A stretch of DNA of 61,966 nt from Calditrichaceae bacterium. GTDB taxonomy: Bacteria > Calditrichota > Calditrichia > RBG-13-44-9 > J075. The stretch spans positions 1 through 61,966 of the forward strand of contig JABWBP010000039.1 in NCBI GenBank assembly GCA_013360445.1. Reading direction: 5' to 3'. The translations under genes were made by a program, and so were the position numbers. Shown in pieces: positions 8,796 to 19,700 of this stretch (position 1 is the first letter of the stretch; each line of letters starts with the position of its first letter). The notes under the pieces are model-generated. The model was not told where the DNA came from and ran no database searches. It saw only the letters and a program-made list of their open reading frames with translations.

Positions 8796-8887
8796 GTGTT
8801 CAGGTGTTATGGTGTTTTGGTGTTATCGTGCGAAAGTATTCGCTTCGCCCTGCTAAAACACTAAAACACCCTCTAACTTCTTAACAC
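8796..8887. repeat. inverted arms of GTGTTTTG words reaching into the lolD 3' end
   Basis: The left arm at 8796-8828 repeats GGTGTTATGGTGTTTTGG. The right arm at 8854-8887 reads the complement, AAAACACTAAAACACC. The right arm overlaps the last codons of lolD, so the protein's C-terminal EKVLRS is encoded by repeat DNA. Confidence 0.6.
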
Positions 8888-9568
8888 TTTTTCCGAAGCG
8901 ATAGCGCCGTCATACAGGTGAATGATGCGGTGCGCCTGCTCCGCAAACATTTCGTTATGGGTGACGATGATGAAGGTCTGGCGGTACTTCGCGTTTAATC
9001 CCAAGATCAGTTTGAAAAGCGCCTGGCTGTTCTGGGTGTCGAGGTCGCCGGTAGGCTCGTCGGCGAGGATCAACTTGGGACGGTTCATAAACGCCCGGGC
9101 AATCGCCACCCGCTGCTGCTCCCCCCCGGAAAGCTGGTTGGGTTTGTGGAACATACGCTGCTCTAAGCCCACTTCGTTCAACAGGTTGACGGCGTGCTGT
9201 TCCTCGGACTTCCAATCGTTGCCTTTGACCATTCGGGGCATCAGCACGTTTTCCAGGGCGGTAAACTCCGGCAGCAAATAGTGGAATTGGAAGATGAACC
9301 CGATGTGCTCGTTGCGGAAACGCGCCAGTTTCTTTTCCGGGAATTGCGAAACGTCTTCCCCGTTGATGAAAATTTTGCCGTCGCTGGGTTTGTCCAGCGT
9401 GCCGATCAGATTGAGCAGGGTGCTCTTTCCCACCCCGGAGGGTCCCATAATCACCACGATTTCTCCTTCCCTGACCCGCAATGAGATGCCGCGCAGCACT
9501 TCCACGCGCGCCGGGCCGGATTCATATACTTTCCGGAGATGAACCGTTTCAAGAATTGTGTTTGCCAA
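8873..9568 (-). CDS. lolD: lipoprotein-releasing ABC transporter ATPase LolD
   Basis: This is the ATPase subunit of the LolCDE machine that extracts outer-membrane lipoproteins from the inner membrane. Walker [10 protein letters not shown] is at residues 42-50, the Q-loop region at [19 protein letters not shown], the signature [15 protein letters not shown] and Walker [13 protein letters not shown]. The [10 protein letters not shown] segment is characteristic of the LolD/MacB group. 231 residues is standard. It sits just downstream of the permease gene, supporting a Lol assignment over MacB. The last residues come from an intergenic repeat. Confidence 0.93.
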   Translation of the reverse strand: MANTILETVHLRKVYESGPARVEVLRGISLRVREGEIVVIMGPSGVGKSTLLNLIGTLDKPSDGKIFINGEDVSQFPEKKLARFRNEHIGFIFQFHYLLPEFTALENVLMPRMVKGNDWKSEEQHAVNLLNEVGLEQRMFHKPNQLSGGEQQRVAIARAFMNRPKLILADEPTGDLDTQNSQALFKLILGLNAKYRQTFIIVTHNEMFAEQAHRIIHLYDGAIASEKVLRS

Positions 9569-9648
9569 GATGTGCTCCTTATACCCTATATCTATAGCCT
9601 CAAAAAGTGCAGGTTACGCCCGCGTTCAATATAAACTCTCTTCGACCG

Positions 9649-9670
9649 GTGCAAAACTGAAGTTTTGCAC
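9649..9670. repeat. GTGCAAAACT palindrome, dispersed copy
   Basis: A perfect palindrome with 10-bp arms GTGCAAAACT / AGTTTTGCAC around GA, lying just after the lolC/E stop. It is the same unit as in the 1084-1343 element and at 24652 and 38430. As RNA it would make a stable hairpin between two co-directional genes. Confidence 0.75.
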
Positions 9671-9678
9671 TCCGGGGG

Positions 9679-10917
9679 TTATTCATAGCGGATCGACTCC
9701 ACCGGGGTCAACTGCGAGGCTTTGAACGCCGGGTACACCGCCGCGAGCAGGCACAGTACGATGCCGATGATCGAGACGATGGCAAAATCGAACAAGTGCA
9801 TCTCCACCGGCAACTTGTCAATGATATAGACGTCCGGGGGAAGGCTTACCAGGCCGAATTTCTGCTGCGCGTAGCAGATTCCGAAGGCCAGGAGATTGCC
9901 TAACGCGGTGCCCAGCACCCCGATGATCACCCCTTCGAACAGGAAAATCTTCATAATCCCCCGGGAAGCCGCGCCCATGCTCTTCAGAATGCCGATATCG
10001 CGGGTTTTTTCCATCACGATCATCACCAGCGAGCTGATGATATTGAACGCCGCCACCATAATGATCAGGCTGAGGATGATGGTAAAAAGCCATTTTTCGT
10101 AGGTCATCCAACTGTAGAGGCTCTTGTTTTGCTCGAACCAGGTGCGCGCCGCAAAGGGGTAGCCGCCTAATTTTTCTTCGATGAGCGGGGCGACCTTTTC
10201 CGCCGCGGTGTAGTCATCTAATTTTACCTCGATGCGGGTGACCGCTTCGGGCATGTTGAAAAGCTTTTGCGCTTCTTCAATAGAAATATAGGCCAGCACC
10301 TTGTCGTATTCATAGAATCCCAGCTCGCTGATTCCGCTGACCACGAATTGTTGTACTTTGAAGCGCGGCATCAGGCTAAGCTCCCGGGGCACCGAAAACA
10401 GGGTAACGATATCTCCCTCCTTGAAAACCAGCAGGGATTCCGCCAAATAGCGCCCTAACACAATGCCCGGCAACTGCCGGCTTTCGTATTCCTGCATTCC
10501 CAGGTCGAATTTACCGGAAATGATGCTCTGGGGAACCACGCTGACCTCTCCGGCGGTTTTCGGATCCAATGCCCGGATCATGGCCGGTTGATTGTTCTCT
10601 TTAGAGTGCAGTACGCTTTCCTTGACGATCACCGGGGAAGCGCCGACCACCCGGGGAACCGTGCGCACCTCCCCGGTGAGGCGCTGGTAATCTTCGATAT
10701 CGTGATTGTAGAATTTGCGCACGTGGATGTGGGCGTCCGCGCTGATGAGCCGGTTGCGCACCTCGCTCTCGAAGCCGTTGAAAGCGGCCAGCACGATGTT
10801 CAGCGCCGCCACCCCGATCACCACCCCGATCACCGATACATAAGTAATGATCGAAATGAACCCGGTGCGGCGTTTGGCCCGAAAATAGCGCAGGGCGATA
10901 AAGGTTTCATAATTCAT
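9679..10917 (-). CDS. lipoprotein-releasing system permease (LolC/LolE family)
   Basis: The 412-residue protein has the MacB/FtsX-type fold: one transmembrane helix near residues 22-46 (ending GVAALNIVLAAFNGFE), a large periplasmic domain (about 50-270), then three helices. The loop MEKTRDIGILKSMGAASRGIMKIFLFEG and the C-terminal ending YPAFKASQLTPVESIRYE are classical for LolC/LolE. Many FCB bacteria have one LolF-like subunit instead of a LolC-LolE pair, and only one permease is seen here, so the active transporter may be a homodimer. It is transcribed between lysS and lolD. Confidence 0.93.
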   Translation of the reverse strand: MNYETFIALRYFRAKRRTGFISIITYVSVIGVVIGVAALNIVLAAFNGFESEVRNRLISADAHIHVRKFYNHDIEDYQRLTGEVRTVPRVVGASPVIVKESVLHSKENNQPAMIRALDPKTAGEVSVVPQSIISGKFDLGMQEYESRQLPGIVLGRYLAESLLVFKEGDIVTLFSVPRELSLMPRFKVQQFVVSGISELGFYEYDKVLAYISIEEAQKLFNMPEAVTRIEVKLDDYTAAEKVAPLIEEKLGGYPFAARTWFEQNKSLYSWMTYEKWLFTIILSLIIMVAAFNIISSLVMIVMEKTRDIGILKSMGAASRGIMKIFLFEGVIIGVLGTALGNLLAFGICYAQQKFGLVSLPPDVYIIDKLPVEMHLFDFAIVSIIGIVLCLLAAVYPAFKASQLTPVESIRYE

Positions 10918-10942
10918 GCAATTGAGTTTCCGGATTGGTTAT

Positions 10943-11184
10943 GTTGTCATTGGCGCTTCGCGCGTTATTTATTGTCATTTGCTGCGCGTCATTTGCATTG
11001 CGTCATTGATGGTCATTGCGCTTCGCGCGTCATTAGTGGTCATTGCGCAACGCTTTAATTTCACTTGCCGCTTCTTACCATTCGTCAAGCCCAGGCGGTC
11101 TTTGCCGCTTCTCACTTACCACTTCTCACTTACCACTTCTCACTTGCCACTTTACACTTTTCACTTTTCACTTTACACTTTGCA
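10943..11184. repeat. word arrays (GTCATTGCGCTTCGCG and CACTTCTCACTTAC)
   Basis: About five copies of a TCATTGCGCTTCGCGCG-like word are followed by ten or more CACTT(CT/TA)CACTT words, filling the gap between lysS and lolC/E. The unit GTCATTGGCGCTTCGCGCG recurs at about 55267-55289, inside the phage-like region. No gene or terminator is apparent. Confidence 0.6.
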
Positions 11185-12672
11185 TTACTCCGGCCGCATC
11201 ATCGGGAAGAAGAGCACGTCGCGGATGGAAGGCTGGTCGGTGAGCAGCATGGTCAGCCGGTCGATGCCGATGCCCAACCCTGCGGTCGGGGGCATTCCGT
11301 ATTCTAAGGCGCGGAGAAAGTCGTCGTCCAGCACCTGGGCTTCCTCGTCGCCGCGGGCGCGCAGGCGCATCTGCTCTTCAAAGCGCAGGCGCTGGTCTGC
11401 GGGATCGTTCAGTTCGCTAAACGCGTTGCCGATCTCCTTCCCGGCGATCACCGGCTCGAACCGTTCCACCAGGCCGGGTTTTTCGCGGTGTTTTTTGGCC
11501 AGGGGGGAAAGCTCTACGGGGTGATCGGTAATAAAAGTTGGCTGGATCAAATGTTTTTCCACGTATTCCCCGAAGATTTCATCGATGATCTTGCCCCTGC
11601 CCCAGCCCTCTTCTACGGTAATCTTCAACTGGTCTGCCGCCGCTTCCATCTCTTCGTCGTTGAGAGTGGAAATATCCATCCCGGTGTACTGCTGGATGCC
11701 CTCGAACAGGGGGAGGCGGCGCCAGGGCGGGGTGAGGTCGATCTCCTGTCCCTGGTAGCTAATTTTCATGGTTCCTAACACTTTTTGGGCGACGGAACTG
11801 ATCATTTCTTCGGTCAATTCCATCATCCAATGGTAATCCTGGTAGGCCACGTAAAGTTCCATCTGGGTAAATTCGGGATTGTGGAAACGATCCATTCCCT
11901 CGTTGCGGAAGTCCTTGGCAAACTCGTACACCCCTTCGAATCCCCCGGCAACCAGGCGCTTCAGGTACAATTCATTGGCGATGCGCAGGTACAGGCGCAT
12001 TTTCAGGGCGTTCAGGTCGGTAACGAACGGTCGGGCCGAGGCGCCCCCGTAAATCGGCTGCAAAATGGGGGTTTCCACTTCTAAGTAGCCGCGTTCATTC
12101 AGGAATTCCCGCATGGCGGTAATGATCCGGGAGCGCTTGATGAAGACCTCTTTGACTTCCGGGTTGACGATCAAATCTACGTAACGCTGGCGATAGCGCA
12201 GCTCCTTGTCAGAGAAGGGATCGTACACCACCCGGCTGCCGTCTTCCTCTTTCTCTTTGGCGACGGGAATGGGGCGCACGGATTTACACAGCACTACAAA
12301 TTCTTTAACCAGCACGGAGATTTCCCCGGTACGGGTTTTGAACAGCGGGCCGGCCGCCCCGACGATATCGCCGATATCCAGCAGCTTGTATATTTCGAAA
12401 GCTTCCTCGCCGATTTCATCCTTCTTGATAAAAACCTGCACTCGCCCGTGCATATCCTGAACGTCGCAAAAAGCGGCTTTACCCATCAAACGATTAGCCA
12501 TCAGCCGCCCGGCAACCTGAACGTGTTTTCCCTCTAATTCGGAAAAATGTTCTTTGACTTGCTTTGTGGTATGGGTACGTTCAAATTTGTAAGGGTAAGG
12601 ATTCACATTCATCTGGTAAAGCTTTTGCAGCTTTTGCAGTCGCTGGGCTATTAGCTGGTTAACATCTTCCAC
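11185..12672 (-). CDS. lysS: lysyl-tRNA synthetase, class II
   Basis: It charges tRNA-Lys. The N-terminal OB-fold anticodon-binding domain (about residues 45-140: [24 protein letters not shown]) precedes a class II catalytic core with motif 1 ([17 protein letters not shown]), motif 2 ([20 protein letters not shown]) and motif 3 ([13 protein letters not shown]). I place the start at the GTG at 12672, because AGGAG lies seven bases upstream and the protein then opens [15 protein letters not shown], as in homologues. That gives 495 residues, near the 505 of E. coli LysS. The in-frame ATG at 12735 would add 21 basic residues without a clear ribosome binding site. It is the first gene of the leftward lysS-lolC/E-lolD-recG run. 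Confidence 0.96.
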   Translation of the reverse strand: MEDVNQLIAQRLQKLQKLYQMNVNPYPYKFERTHTTKQVKEHFSELEGKHVQVAGRLMANRLMGKAAFCDVQDMHGRVQVFIKKDEIGEEAFEIYKLLDIGDIVGAAGPLFKTRTGEISVLVKEFVVLCKSVRPIPVAKEKEEDGSRVVYDPFSDKELRYRQRYVDLIVNPEVKEVFIKRSRIITAMREFLNERGYLEVETPILQPIYGGASARPFVTDLNALKMRLYLRIANELYLKRLVAGGFEGVYEFAKDFRNEGMDRFHNPEFTQMELYVAYQDYHWMMELTEEMISSVAQKVLGTMKISYQGQEIDLTPPWRRLPLFEGIQQYTGMDISTLNDEEMEAAADQLKITVEEGWGRGKIIDEIFGEYVEKHLIQPTFITDHPVELSPLAKKHREKPGLVERFEPVIAGKEIGNAFSELNDPADQRLRFEEQMRLRARGDEEAQVLDDDFLRALEYGMPPTAGLGIGIDRLTMLLTDQPSIRDVLFFPMMRPE

Positions 12673-13205
12673 AACAGTTCTCCTGTTTTTCGGATTCGAT
12701 TGCCGGGAGTTATTTAAAATGCGCTTTTTCCCCACTAAAAATAAAAAGTTAAAGAAAATTCGATTTTATCACAATAAATTCTTCAAAATCCATTGATTGC
12801 ACCCGCGTAAGGGGGTAAGATAATCTGGCAAAGCGATTTCCGAAACAACTTAATATCTGCTTTCGCTCATCATCTTCCGTAATTTACCGAAAATAATTAA
12901 AAACGCGGCGCCGGGCAGCCCGCGGGATCTGTAAATGACAGTAATTTTTCTTGACATAAAAAATTTAAGATACTAAATTCTTTAAAATTTTATAGTTAAG
13001 GGGATGTGAATGAATAAGCCGTTATTTTCGGAATAAAAATTCCTTAATTTGAACGGCCGCTGCGGACAGAACTCTATTTTTTTATTTTTTCACATCTTTA
13101 AATAAAACTTTCTATCCCATAAAGCTTGGGAGACTTTTTTCGATTGTATAGAACAAGGCGGTTGCCGGAACAATAATGTCGATGAATTAATGATAGGAGC
13201 AAAAG
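12673..13205. promoter_or_regulatory. divergent promoter region between lysS and the chemosensory operon
   Basis: This AT-rich 530-bp gap separates two divergent operons. For the rightward operon, a TTGACA at 12951-12956 is followed after 17 bases by TAAATT at 12974-12979, a fair sigma-70-type promoter. That would leave a roughly 220-nt leader. AGGAG at 13194 lies seven bases before the GTG at 13206. No clear promoter for lysS could be picked out. No gene is seen in the leader. Confidence 0.4.
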
Positions 13206-14237
13206 GTGAGCCGAGTTTTTGAAAGAACAGAGCAATTAAAAGATCGGGTTTTTGACGTTAAACTACGCATGGATGAGTGGAAAGTACTATTTGCAATCAA
13301 TGGAGTGATGGATTCCCGGGCGCTTGCCGAATTTCTGGATATGAAATTGGCGGAAGTAAACGGGGCGCTGGATAAGCTGCAGGACTTGCAATTCATTCGG
13401 ATATTGCAAACGGTTGAAGCTGCTCCGATGGAAGCCGCTGCGCCGGAAACGCTGGATCTGGAAGAGGAAACCGGCGTTGAGATCCCGGATTTGGAAGAGC
13501 CGATTAGCCTGGATTTGGAAGAAGAAGACATCCAGGCGGTTGAGGAAGAAACAGGTCTGGATGAACTGACCCGGGAATCGTTTGGCGCGGAGGAGGCGGC
13601 TGAGAAAGAAGGGGCCGCCGACGAAGATCTGGATGAGCTGATCGGCAACCTTCTGGAAGAAGAAACCACCAGCCTGCCTTCCGCGGACGAAACCCTGGAA
13701 CTGCCGGAAGAACCGGGAACCCGGGCGGAACCCGAAGATGAGTTCGACCTGGAAACGATCTTCAAGGAAGACGTCGCCGAAACGGAAGAGTCGCTGGACG
13801 AAATGCTCGGTACCCTGGAAATGGAAGAGCCGGAAACGGTCGCGGCTCCCCCGGCGAGAGAAGTAATCGAAGAAACCGGCCAGGGCACCATCCTGGTGGT
13901 GGATGACAGCGTGGTGATTCGCAAAATGGTAGAGATTGCCCTGGAAAATGAAAATTATAATATCGTTTCCGTGGCCACCGGTAAAGAAGCGCTGAATTTC
14001 CTGGATGAGAGCACCCCCGATCTGATTATCCTGGATATTATGCTCACCGACATGAATGGGCTGGACGTCTTGAAGGCGATCAAGGCCAGCAAACAAATTC
14101 CGGTGGTGATGCTCTCCGCTAAGGACACTCCCCGGGAAACCACCAAAGCGAAACAGCTTGGCGCCGATGACTTCATTCCCAAACCCTTCAAAGATGAAGA
14201 GCTGGTGGGCAAGATTAAGGAATTGATCAAAAGGTAA
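13206..14237 (+). CDS. response regulator with N-terminal winged-helix-like domain and C-terminal receiver
   Basis: The 343-residue protein has three parts. Residues 1-60 (LRMDEWKVLFAINGVMDSRALAEFLDM...) look like a small winged helix of the kind found in DUF4388/PatA-type regulators. Residues about 75-225 are a very acidic Glu/Asp/Leu linker. Residues about 228-343 are a CheY-like receiver with acidic pair D233-D234, phospho-acceptor D277 in LIILDIMLTDMNG, the S/T in VVMLSAKD and the conserved Lys in FIPKPFKDEEL. It is the likely target of the CheA encoded downstream. GTG start with AGGAG seven bases upstream. First gene of the operon; the CheW ATG begins one base after its stop codon. Confidence 0.85.
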   Translation: MSRVFERTEQLKDRVFDVKLRMDEWKVLFAINGVMDSRALAEFLDMKLAEVNGALDKLQDLQFIRILQTVEAAPMEAAAPETLDLEEETGVEIPDLEEPISLDLEEEDIQAVEEETGLDELTRESFGAEEAAEKEGAADEDLDELIGNLLEEETTSLPSADETLELPEEPGTRAEPEDEFDLETIFKEDVAETEESLDEMLGTLEMEEPETVAAPPAREVIEETGQGTILVVDDSVVIRKMVEIALENENYNIVSVATGKEALNFLDESTPDLIILDIMLTDMNGLDVLKAIKASKQIPVVMLSAKDTPRETTKAKQLGADDFIPKPFKDEELVGKIKELIKR

Positions 14238-14238
14238 A

Positions 14239-14712
14239 ATGGATTTTCAAAACAGTCGCAGCACGCAGGAAGTCCAGCGACTTTCTATTTTCGAGTTAGC
14301 CGGCAAATTGTTCGGATTGGACATTCTCCGCTCCCGAGAAGTGATCCCCCTGCCCCGGTTCACCCCGCTGCCCAATAGCGGAGATACTTTTTGGGGGGTA
14401 TTTAATTTACGGGGAGAAATTTTTCCGTTAGTGGATGTGTCCTCCATCCTGGGGTTGCCCCCCAAACAAATCCAGTCCGACGATATGGTGATCTTGGTCG
14501 ATTCCACCGAGGGATTTGTCATCGGAATGCTGGTGGACAAAATTCACAGCATCCTTACTTACCTGCCCGCGGAAGTGAAAATTCCCCGGGGGATGGTCTC
14601 AAAAACGATGGAATTCTATTTGAGCGGCGTTCTGCAGCACAAGTACAACCTTATTCATATTTTGGAATTGGAAAATCTGCTCAGAGCCAAACCAATCCTG
14701 GCCCACTATTAA
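14239..14712 (+). CDS. cheW: chemotaxis adaptor CheW
   Basis: CheW links receptors to CheA. The 157-residue single CheW domain shows [44 protein letters not shown] (the hallmark NLRG turn and P-L-V-D-x-S) and [23 protein letters not shown]. The start codon lies immediately after the response regulator stop, indicating coupled translation. Confidence 0.93.
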   Translation: MDFQNSRSTQEVQRLSIFELAGKLFGLDILRSREVIPLPRFTPLPNSGDTFWGVFNLRGEIFPLVDVSSILGLPPKQIQSDDMVILVDSTEGFVIGMLVDKIHSILTYLPAEVKIPRGMVSKTMEFYLSGVLQHKYNLIHILELENLLRAKPILAHY

Positions 14713-14725
14713 ACAAGGGGTCTCA

Positions 14726-16570
14726 ATGTCACGCATGAATATCGGGCTTCAATGGAAGTTTTTTTTCATTCTTTTTGCCATCCTCTTCCTTTTTATGATC
14801 CTGCTGGCTTTCTATACCTACAAGACCGACCGGGAAGAAGTGCTCGCCCAGGCGCGAAACCAGGCGATCGAATCCGGCCGCGTTCTCTCTAATGCACTCT
14901 TCAACGAAGATATTCAAAACGCCGCCGGCCAGGGCGCGGAGTTAAGCCCTTCCTACCAGCGGATTGCCAGCCAGGTGCGCGGTTTCTTCCAAATCTATTC
15001 CGACCCCAACAGCGATTTTCCCCTGAAAAATGTTTCCCTGTTCATGCCCGGCGCAAATTCGGTACAACTACTCTTCTCCACCCGGGTGCCGTTTAAATAT
15101 CTGGAGACTTACGGGCTGAGCATCGAGGCCGCCAAAGCCATCGAAATGAAAGCCGTGGTGTACAAACCGGATTACCTGGAAGGGGAGGATTGGCTCTATT
15201 CCGCCATCTCCCCGGTTTATGATAGCGGGCAGAACGTCATCGCCCTGGCGCAGGTTGATATCGCCGGGTATGACGTGGAAGGAAAATTGCCTTCACTTCT
15301 CTGGCGGGTCGCCGCCTACCTGTTTTTTGCGCTGCTGGTATGCGGCCTGGCCAGCGTTATCCTTTCCCGGGTGATTACCCGCCCGATCGACCGCTACGTG
15401 GATTTTGTCAACCGGGTGTCGGAAGGCAATTACCACCTGCGCCTGCAACTGCAAACCCGGGATGAATTGGAGAAGATCGGGTTTGCTCTGAACGTGATGT
15501 TGGAAAAATTAGAGGGGTTGATCGAATCGGAAGCCGACCGCGACCGCTTGCAAAGCAATATTACCAGCCTGCTCAATATCGTTTCCGCCGCCGCGGACGG
15601 GGATTTTACGGTGAGCGCGGAGGTCACCGCGGATACCTTAGGCGCCCTGGCGGATTCTTTCAACCTGATGGTGGCGGACCTGTCCACCCTGATCCGCGAC
15701 GTGAAAAGCGCTTCCGATCAGATCGCCAAATCTACCCGGGAAATTTTGATCAACACCGAAACCATGTCCCGGGGGGCCGATAACCAGGCGAAAGAGATCG
15801 AGGGCACCTATCGCGGCGCCAAAGAAATGGCGGAAATTTTGCGCTATGCCAATGATCGCACCTCCCAGGCCGCGGAATCCGCCCGCCGCGCCGCCCAGGT
15901 CGCCCGGGAAGGCCGGGAAGTGGTCAAAAAATCCATCGAAGGGATGCACCGCATTCGCGAGCGGGTGCAGGAAACCGCCCGGCGGGTGCGCGCCCTGGGC
16001 GAAAGCTCCGAAGAGATCGGCGAAATCATCGAAGTGATCAGCGACATCGCCAACCGCACCAATTTGCTGGCCCTCAACGCCACCATCGAGGCGGCGCGCG
16101 CCGGGGAAGCCGGACGGGGGTTCGCGGTGGTGGCGGACGAAGTGCGCATGTTGGCCGAACGCGCCAGCCAGGCCGCAAAAGATATTTCCGGCCTGATCGC
16201 CACCATCCAGGCCGGCACCGGCGAAACCGTTACGGCCATGGAGCAGGGCACCGAGGAGGTGGAAAAGGGCACTCATTACGTGGATGAAGCCGGCGCGGCG
16301 CTGAAGGAAATCATCGCCCGGGTGCAGGATTCTTCCAATTCCATCACGGAAATTTCCGGGACCTTCCAACAACAGGCTAAAGCCAGTTCGGAAATTGCCG
16401 AAGCCATGAAAAGGACCGCCTCCATCGCCCAGGAAACCGCCGGGGGAGCGCGGGAGTCCCGGAAATTGGCGGAACAAATGGAAACCCTCTCGCGAATGCT
16501 GAATACCGCGGTCTCCAAGTTCCGCCTCAGCGAGGCCAACACCAACCATCGCATGAAAGTGGAGCGATGA
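14726..16570 (+). CDS. methyl-accepting chemotaxis protein
   Basis: The 614-residue receptor has a first membrane helix at about 10-31, a periplasmic sensor of roughly 155 residues, a second helix at about 192-215, and a HAMP domain starting at the conserved Pro of [16 protein letters not shown] long cytoplasmic coiled coil follows, with the hairpin-tip motif [20 protein letters not shown] and [19 protein letters not shown], which contacts CheA and CheW. The periplasmic domain was not matched to a named sensor fold. No CheR or CheB gene is in this cluster and no C-terminal CheR-tethering pentapeptide is seen, so adaptation enzymes, if any, are elsewhere. Confidence 0.95.
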   Translation: MSRMNIGLQWKFFFILFAILFLFMILLAFYTYKTDREEVLAQARNQAIESGRVLSNALFNEDIQNAAGQGAELSPSYQRIASQVRGFFQIYSDPNSDFPLKNVSLFMPGANSVQLLFSTRVPFKYLETYGLSIEAAKAIEMKAVVYKPDYLEGEDWLYSAISPVYDSGQNVIALAQVDIAGYDVEGKLPSLLWRVAAYLFFALLVCGLASVILSRVITRPIDRYVDFVNRVSEGNYHLRLQLQTRDELEKIGFALNVMLEKLEGLIESEADRDRLQSNITSLLNIVSAAADGDFTVSAEVTADTLGALADSFNLMVADLSTLIRDVKSASDQIAKSTREILINTETMSRGADNQAKEIEGTYRGAKEMAEILRYANDRTSQAAESARRAAQVAREGREVVKKSIEGMHRIRERVQETARRVRALGESSEEIGEIIEVISDIANRTNLLALNATIEAARAGEAGRGFAVVADEVRMLAERASQAAKDISGLIATIQAGTGETVTAMEQGTEEVEKGTHYVDEAGAALKEIIARVQDSSNSITEISGTFQQQAKASSEIAEAMKRTASIAQETAGGARESRKLAEQMETLSRMLNTAVSKFRLSEANTNHRMKVER

Positions 16571-16579
16571 CCGGCTAAG

Positions 16580-16680
16580 ATCACGCATCACGTTTCACGC
16601 CGAAAATGGCTTTCGTTGCTAACCCGATGCGTGATACGTGAAACGTGATGCCTGAGATGTAATGCGTAAAATGGAATGCG
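16580..16680. repeat. inverted word arms (TCACGCATCACGTTTCACGC)
   Basis: The left arm at 16581-16600 and the right arm at 16628-16650 (TGCGTGATACGTGAAACGTG) are imperfect complements. They form a hairpin in the 130-bp gap between the MCP and CheA genes, inside the operon. Confidence 0.6.
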
Positions 16681-16701
16681 AATAAAACCAACGGGTAGGA
16701 C

Positions 16702-19700
16702 ATGAAATCGAGCAGCACCGTCAATTTCGAGACGTTCTATTTTTTCAAGTTGCTGGAGACGATCCGGGAGAACGGCGCCCAAAAATACAACCGCGAGGAC
16801 CAGCGTTACCTGGATAGATTCGTGGATTATCTGAACCGGGAGGAAACCGCCCAGGAAAATATCGAAAAATTGGCGCTCTCGCAGACCACCGGCGACCTGG
16901 CCCTGTTCTTTTCTGACATCGTCGATCAATTGTCGAACACCACACCGGAAGCCGCGCTCGACAGCATTCCCGCCCGCGCCGGCGAATTTTTGGAAATTTT
17001 CGACGTATTTCTCCAGAGCGAGGAGTGGAAAGCTTCGGTGGATGCGGAAACCGCGGCAGAGGTACTCGAAACCCCGGAAGAACAACTCTCCTTCCGGGAA
17101 TATTGCCGCAACATCATCCAGACGGAGATGGAAGCCGGCGCCAAAAAACTCCCCGCCAAACTGCGCCAGCCCTTCCGGGACTACCTCACCCGCTTGTTAG
17201 CGGAGCCGGATATGTCCGATCGCTTAGAAAAGCAGATCGACGATCCCCGGGTAACCGAATTTGCGATTCTGCACCGGGAAGTGACGCAGGATGTTGGCGG
17301 CGCCGACCTCGATGAATACATCGAAAATTTTGAAAAAAATGCCCGGGAATGGGCTACCTTGTTCCGCGGCATCGTCAAAAATCATAATGCAGAGTTAGAA
17401 GCGTTTTTCCGGCCCGCCCCGGCAGAGGCGGCAGCGCCGGCAGAAGTCGAAGAGCGCCCCTTCGAAGAGTTGTTCGAAGAAGCGGAAAAAGAAGCGGTTT
17501 TTGAAACGCCGGAAGCGCAGCCGGAGCCGGTCGCGGAAGAGTTGGAAATGCTCAGCGAAGAAATCGAGCAAAAGAAAGCCCGCCGCGCGCCGGCCCTCTC
17601 CGAAGAGGACCGGGCGCGCCGGAAATTCCTGCGCGACTACGTGGTCAGCGAAGTGCGGGCGTACGTGGATGAGATTATGGCGGCGGTGGACCAGCTGATC
17701 GAAACCCCCTACCAGCCGGGCCTGGCCGCGCAGTTGAACGAGGGACTGAAGGGATTGAAAGACCTGGGGCAGATTCACGCTTATCCCGGGGTGGAAGAAC
17801 CGGCCCGGGAACTGCTGCAAGTGTTCAACCACCTTCAGGAAGAAGGACTTCCGTTTACCGAAAGCGAGCGGCCGCTGTTGGAATCGTTGTTGGAATCGCT
17901 GCCCGCCTACATCGACGCGGCGATTGCGCAAAAGGAAACGCCGGCGCTCAAAAAAATTCGCGGGCAGGTGCGCGAGCTGCGCTCCCAATTATTCGCCGCC
18001 GAGGCGCTCTCGGAAGCGAAATCCGCGGAAACCTTAGAAAGCGCTTTTCAGGAAGTGGCGCAGCGCAGCGCCGGGGCTATTCTCGCGGAAATGGAGAGCG
18101 GGATCACCGAAAAATCCCCTCAAACCCTGGCCCCGGTATTTGAAAACTTAGGATATTGGAGCGGCCTGCTCCTCTCCGGGGATGCCCGGGAAACCGTGGA
18201 ATGCGTGCGGGAATTACTGCAACCGCAGCGCTATCACCAATTGAGCCGCGAGGAGCAGCAGCTTCTTGCCGACGTGGTGCAAAGCTGGAAAAGCTCCTTT
18301 GCCGACGCCTCTGCGGAGGTATGGGAAAATTACCACCGCCAACTGGAGCAAATGCTGCCCCGCCCGGAAGCGGCGAAGGCCGACGAGGCTCTCCAGGCCT
18401 ACAAAGAAGTGACCGCGCGGCAGTTGACCCGTTTTATCGGCGCCCTGCAAAAAACCGCTCCCGATCCGGAAGAGTTGATCGCTGAGCTATTGCCCGAATT
18501 CCTCCTGGGCCTGCAGAGCAACAGCGCCCTTATTCGCAATGACGATCTGGAAATTTTTTTCCGCATGGCCGAGATCAAGCTGAAAAACAGCGATCCGGCG
18601 CAGGTGCAGGACCCGGAAGCGTTTCGCGAAGGGCTGATTGCGTTTTTCGAGACCCTGAAAGCGCGGGTGCAGCGCCTTCCCAAAGCGATTCCCGCCAACG
18701 CGCTCCTGAAACAGTTTGACGAGCTGCTGCCGGTCGCGGAAGCGGTTCGGGAAGAACCCGCCCGGCCGCCGCAAGCGGAAGCGGCCGCGGAAGTCGCTCC
18801 CGCCATCGAAGTGGAAGAGGCGGCGGCAGTCTCTTCCGATGAAGAGATCATGGAAGTTTTCAAGCTGGAGGCGCAGAATTATATCAGTGAATTGCGCGAG
18901 GGGCTGCTCAAGCTGCGCCGCAATCCCCGGGATGAGCGGCGCTGGCGGGATTTGGGTATCAACACCCATACCCTCAAAGGCTCGGCGCAGATGGTCGGGC
19001 GGCAGGATATTGCGGAACTGGCCGAGCCACTGGACCACGTGGTGGATCTGATCGGGAATGAATCGCTGGCGCCCGATGGGGAGTTGTTCGATATATTCTC
19101 CGGGTTTGTGGATGCCCTGGAAGCGCGGATTTACGGCCAGGCCGTGGAAACGGAAGCGCTGCGCAACCGCCTGAACGCCTACCTGGCCATCGCCGAGGTG
19201 GAGAGAGAAGCGGAAACGGCCGCTGAAATGCCCGGCCCCGAAGAAGCGCCGCTGGAAGCGGAAATTACCGCACCGGAACCGGAAACCCCGGTGGAAGCGG
19301 AAATCGCCGCACCGGAACCGGAAATCCCGGCGGAAGCGGAGATTTTCGCGGAAATCGAAGCCCCGGAAACGGAAAAAGCCCCGGTGCAGGAGCGAGTCTC
19401 CCGGGAAGATATGGTCTATCTGGAAGAGCGCGACCCGGAATTGTTAGAAATCTTCCAAAACGAAGTGGACAACAATTTCGACATCATCGAAAAGAATCTC
19501 GCCAACTTAGAGAAGTTCAGCTACGACAAAGAAGCGCTGCAACAGGCGGAACGGGCGGTGCACGAACTTCGCTCCGCTTCCAAAATGTTAGGGATCATCG
19601 AAGTATCCACCCTCACCGACAAACTGGAAAACATCTTCGAATTGCTGATCCAGCAAAAAGTGGAAAATTTCCGGCAGGTAATCCCGGTAACCCGGCGGGC

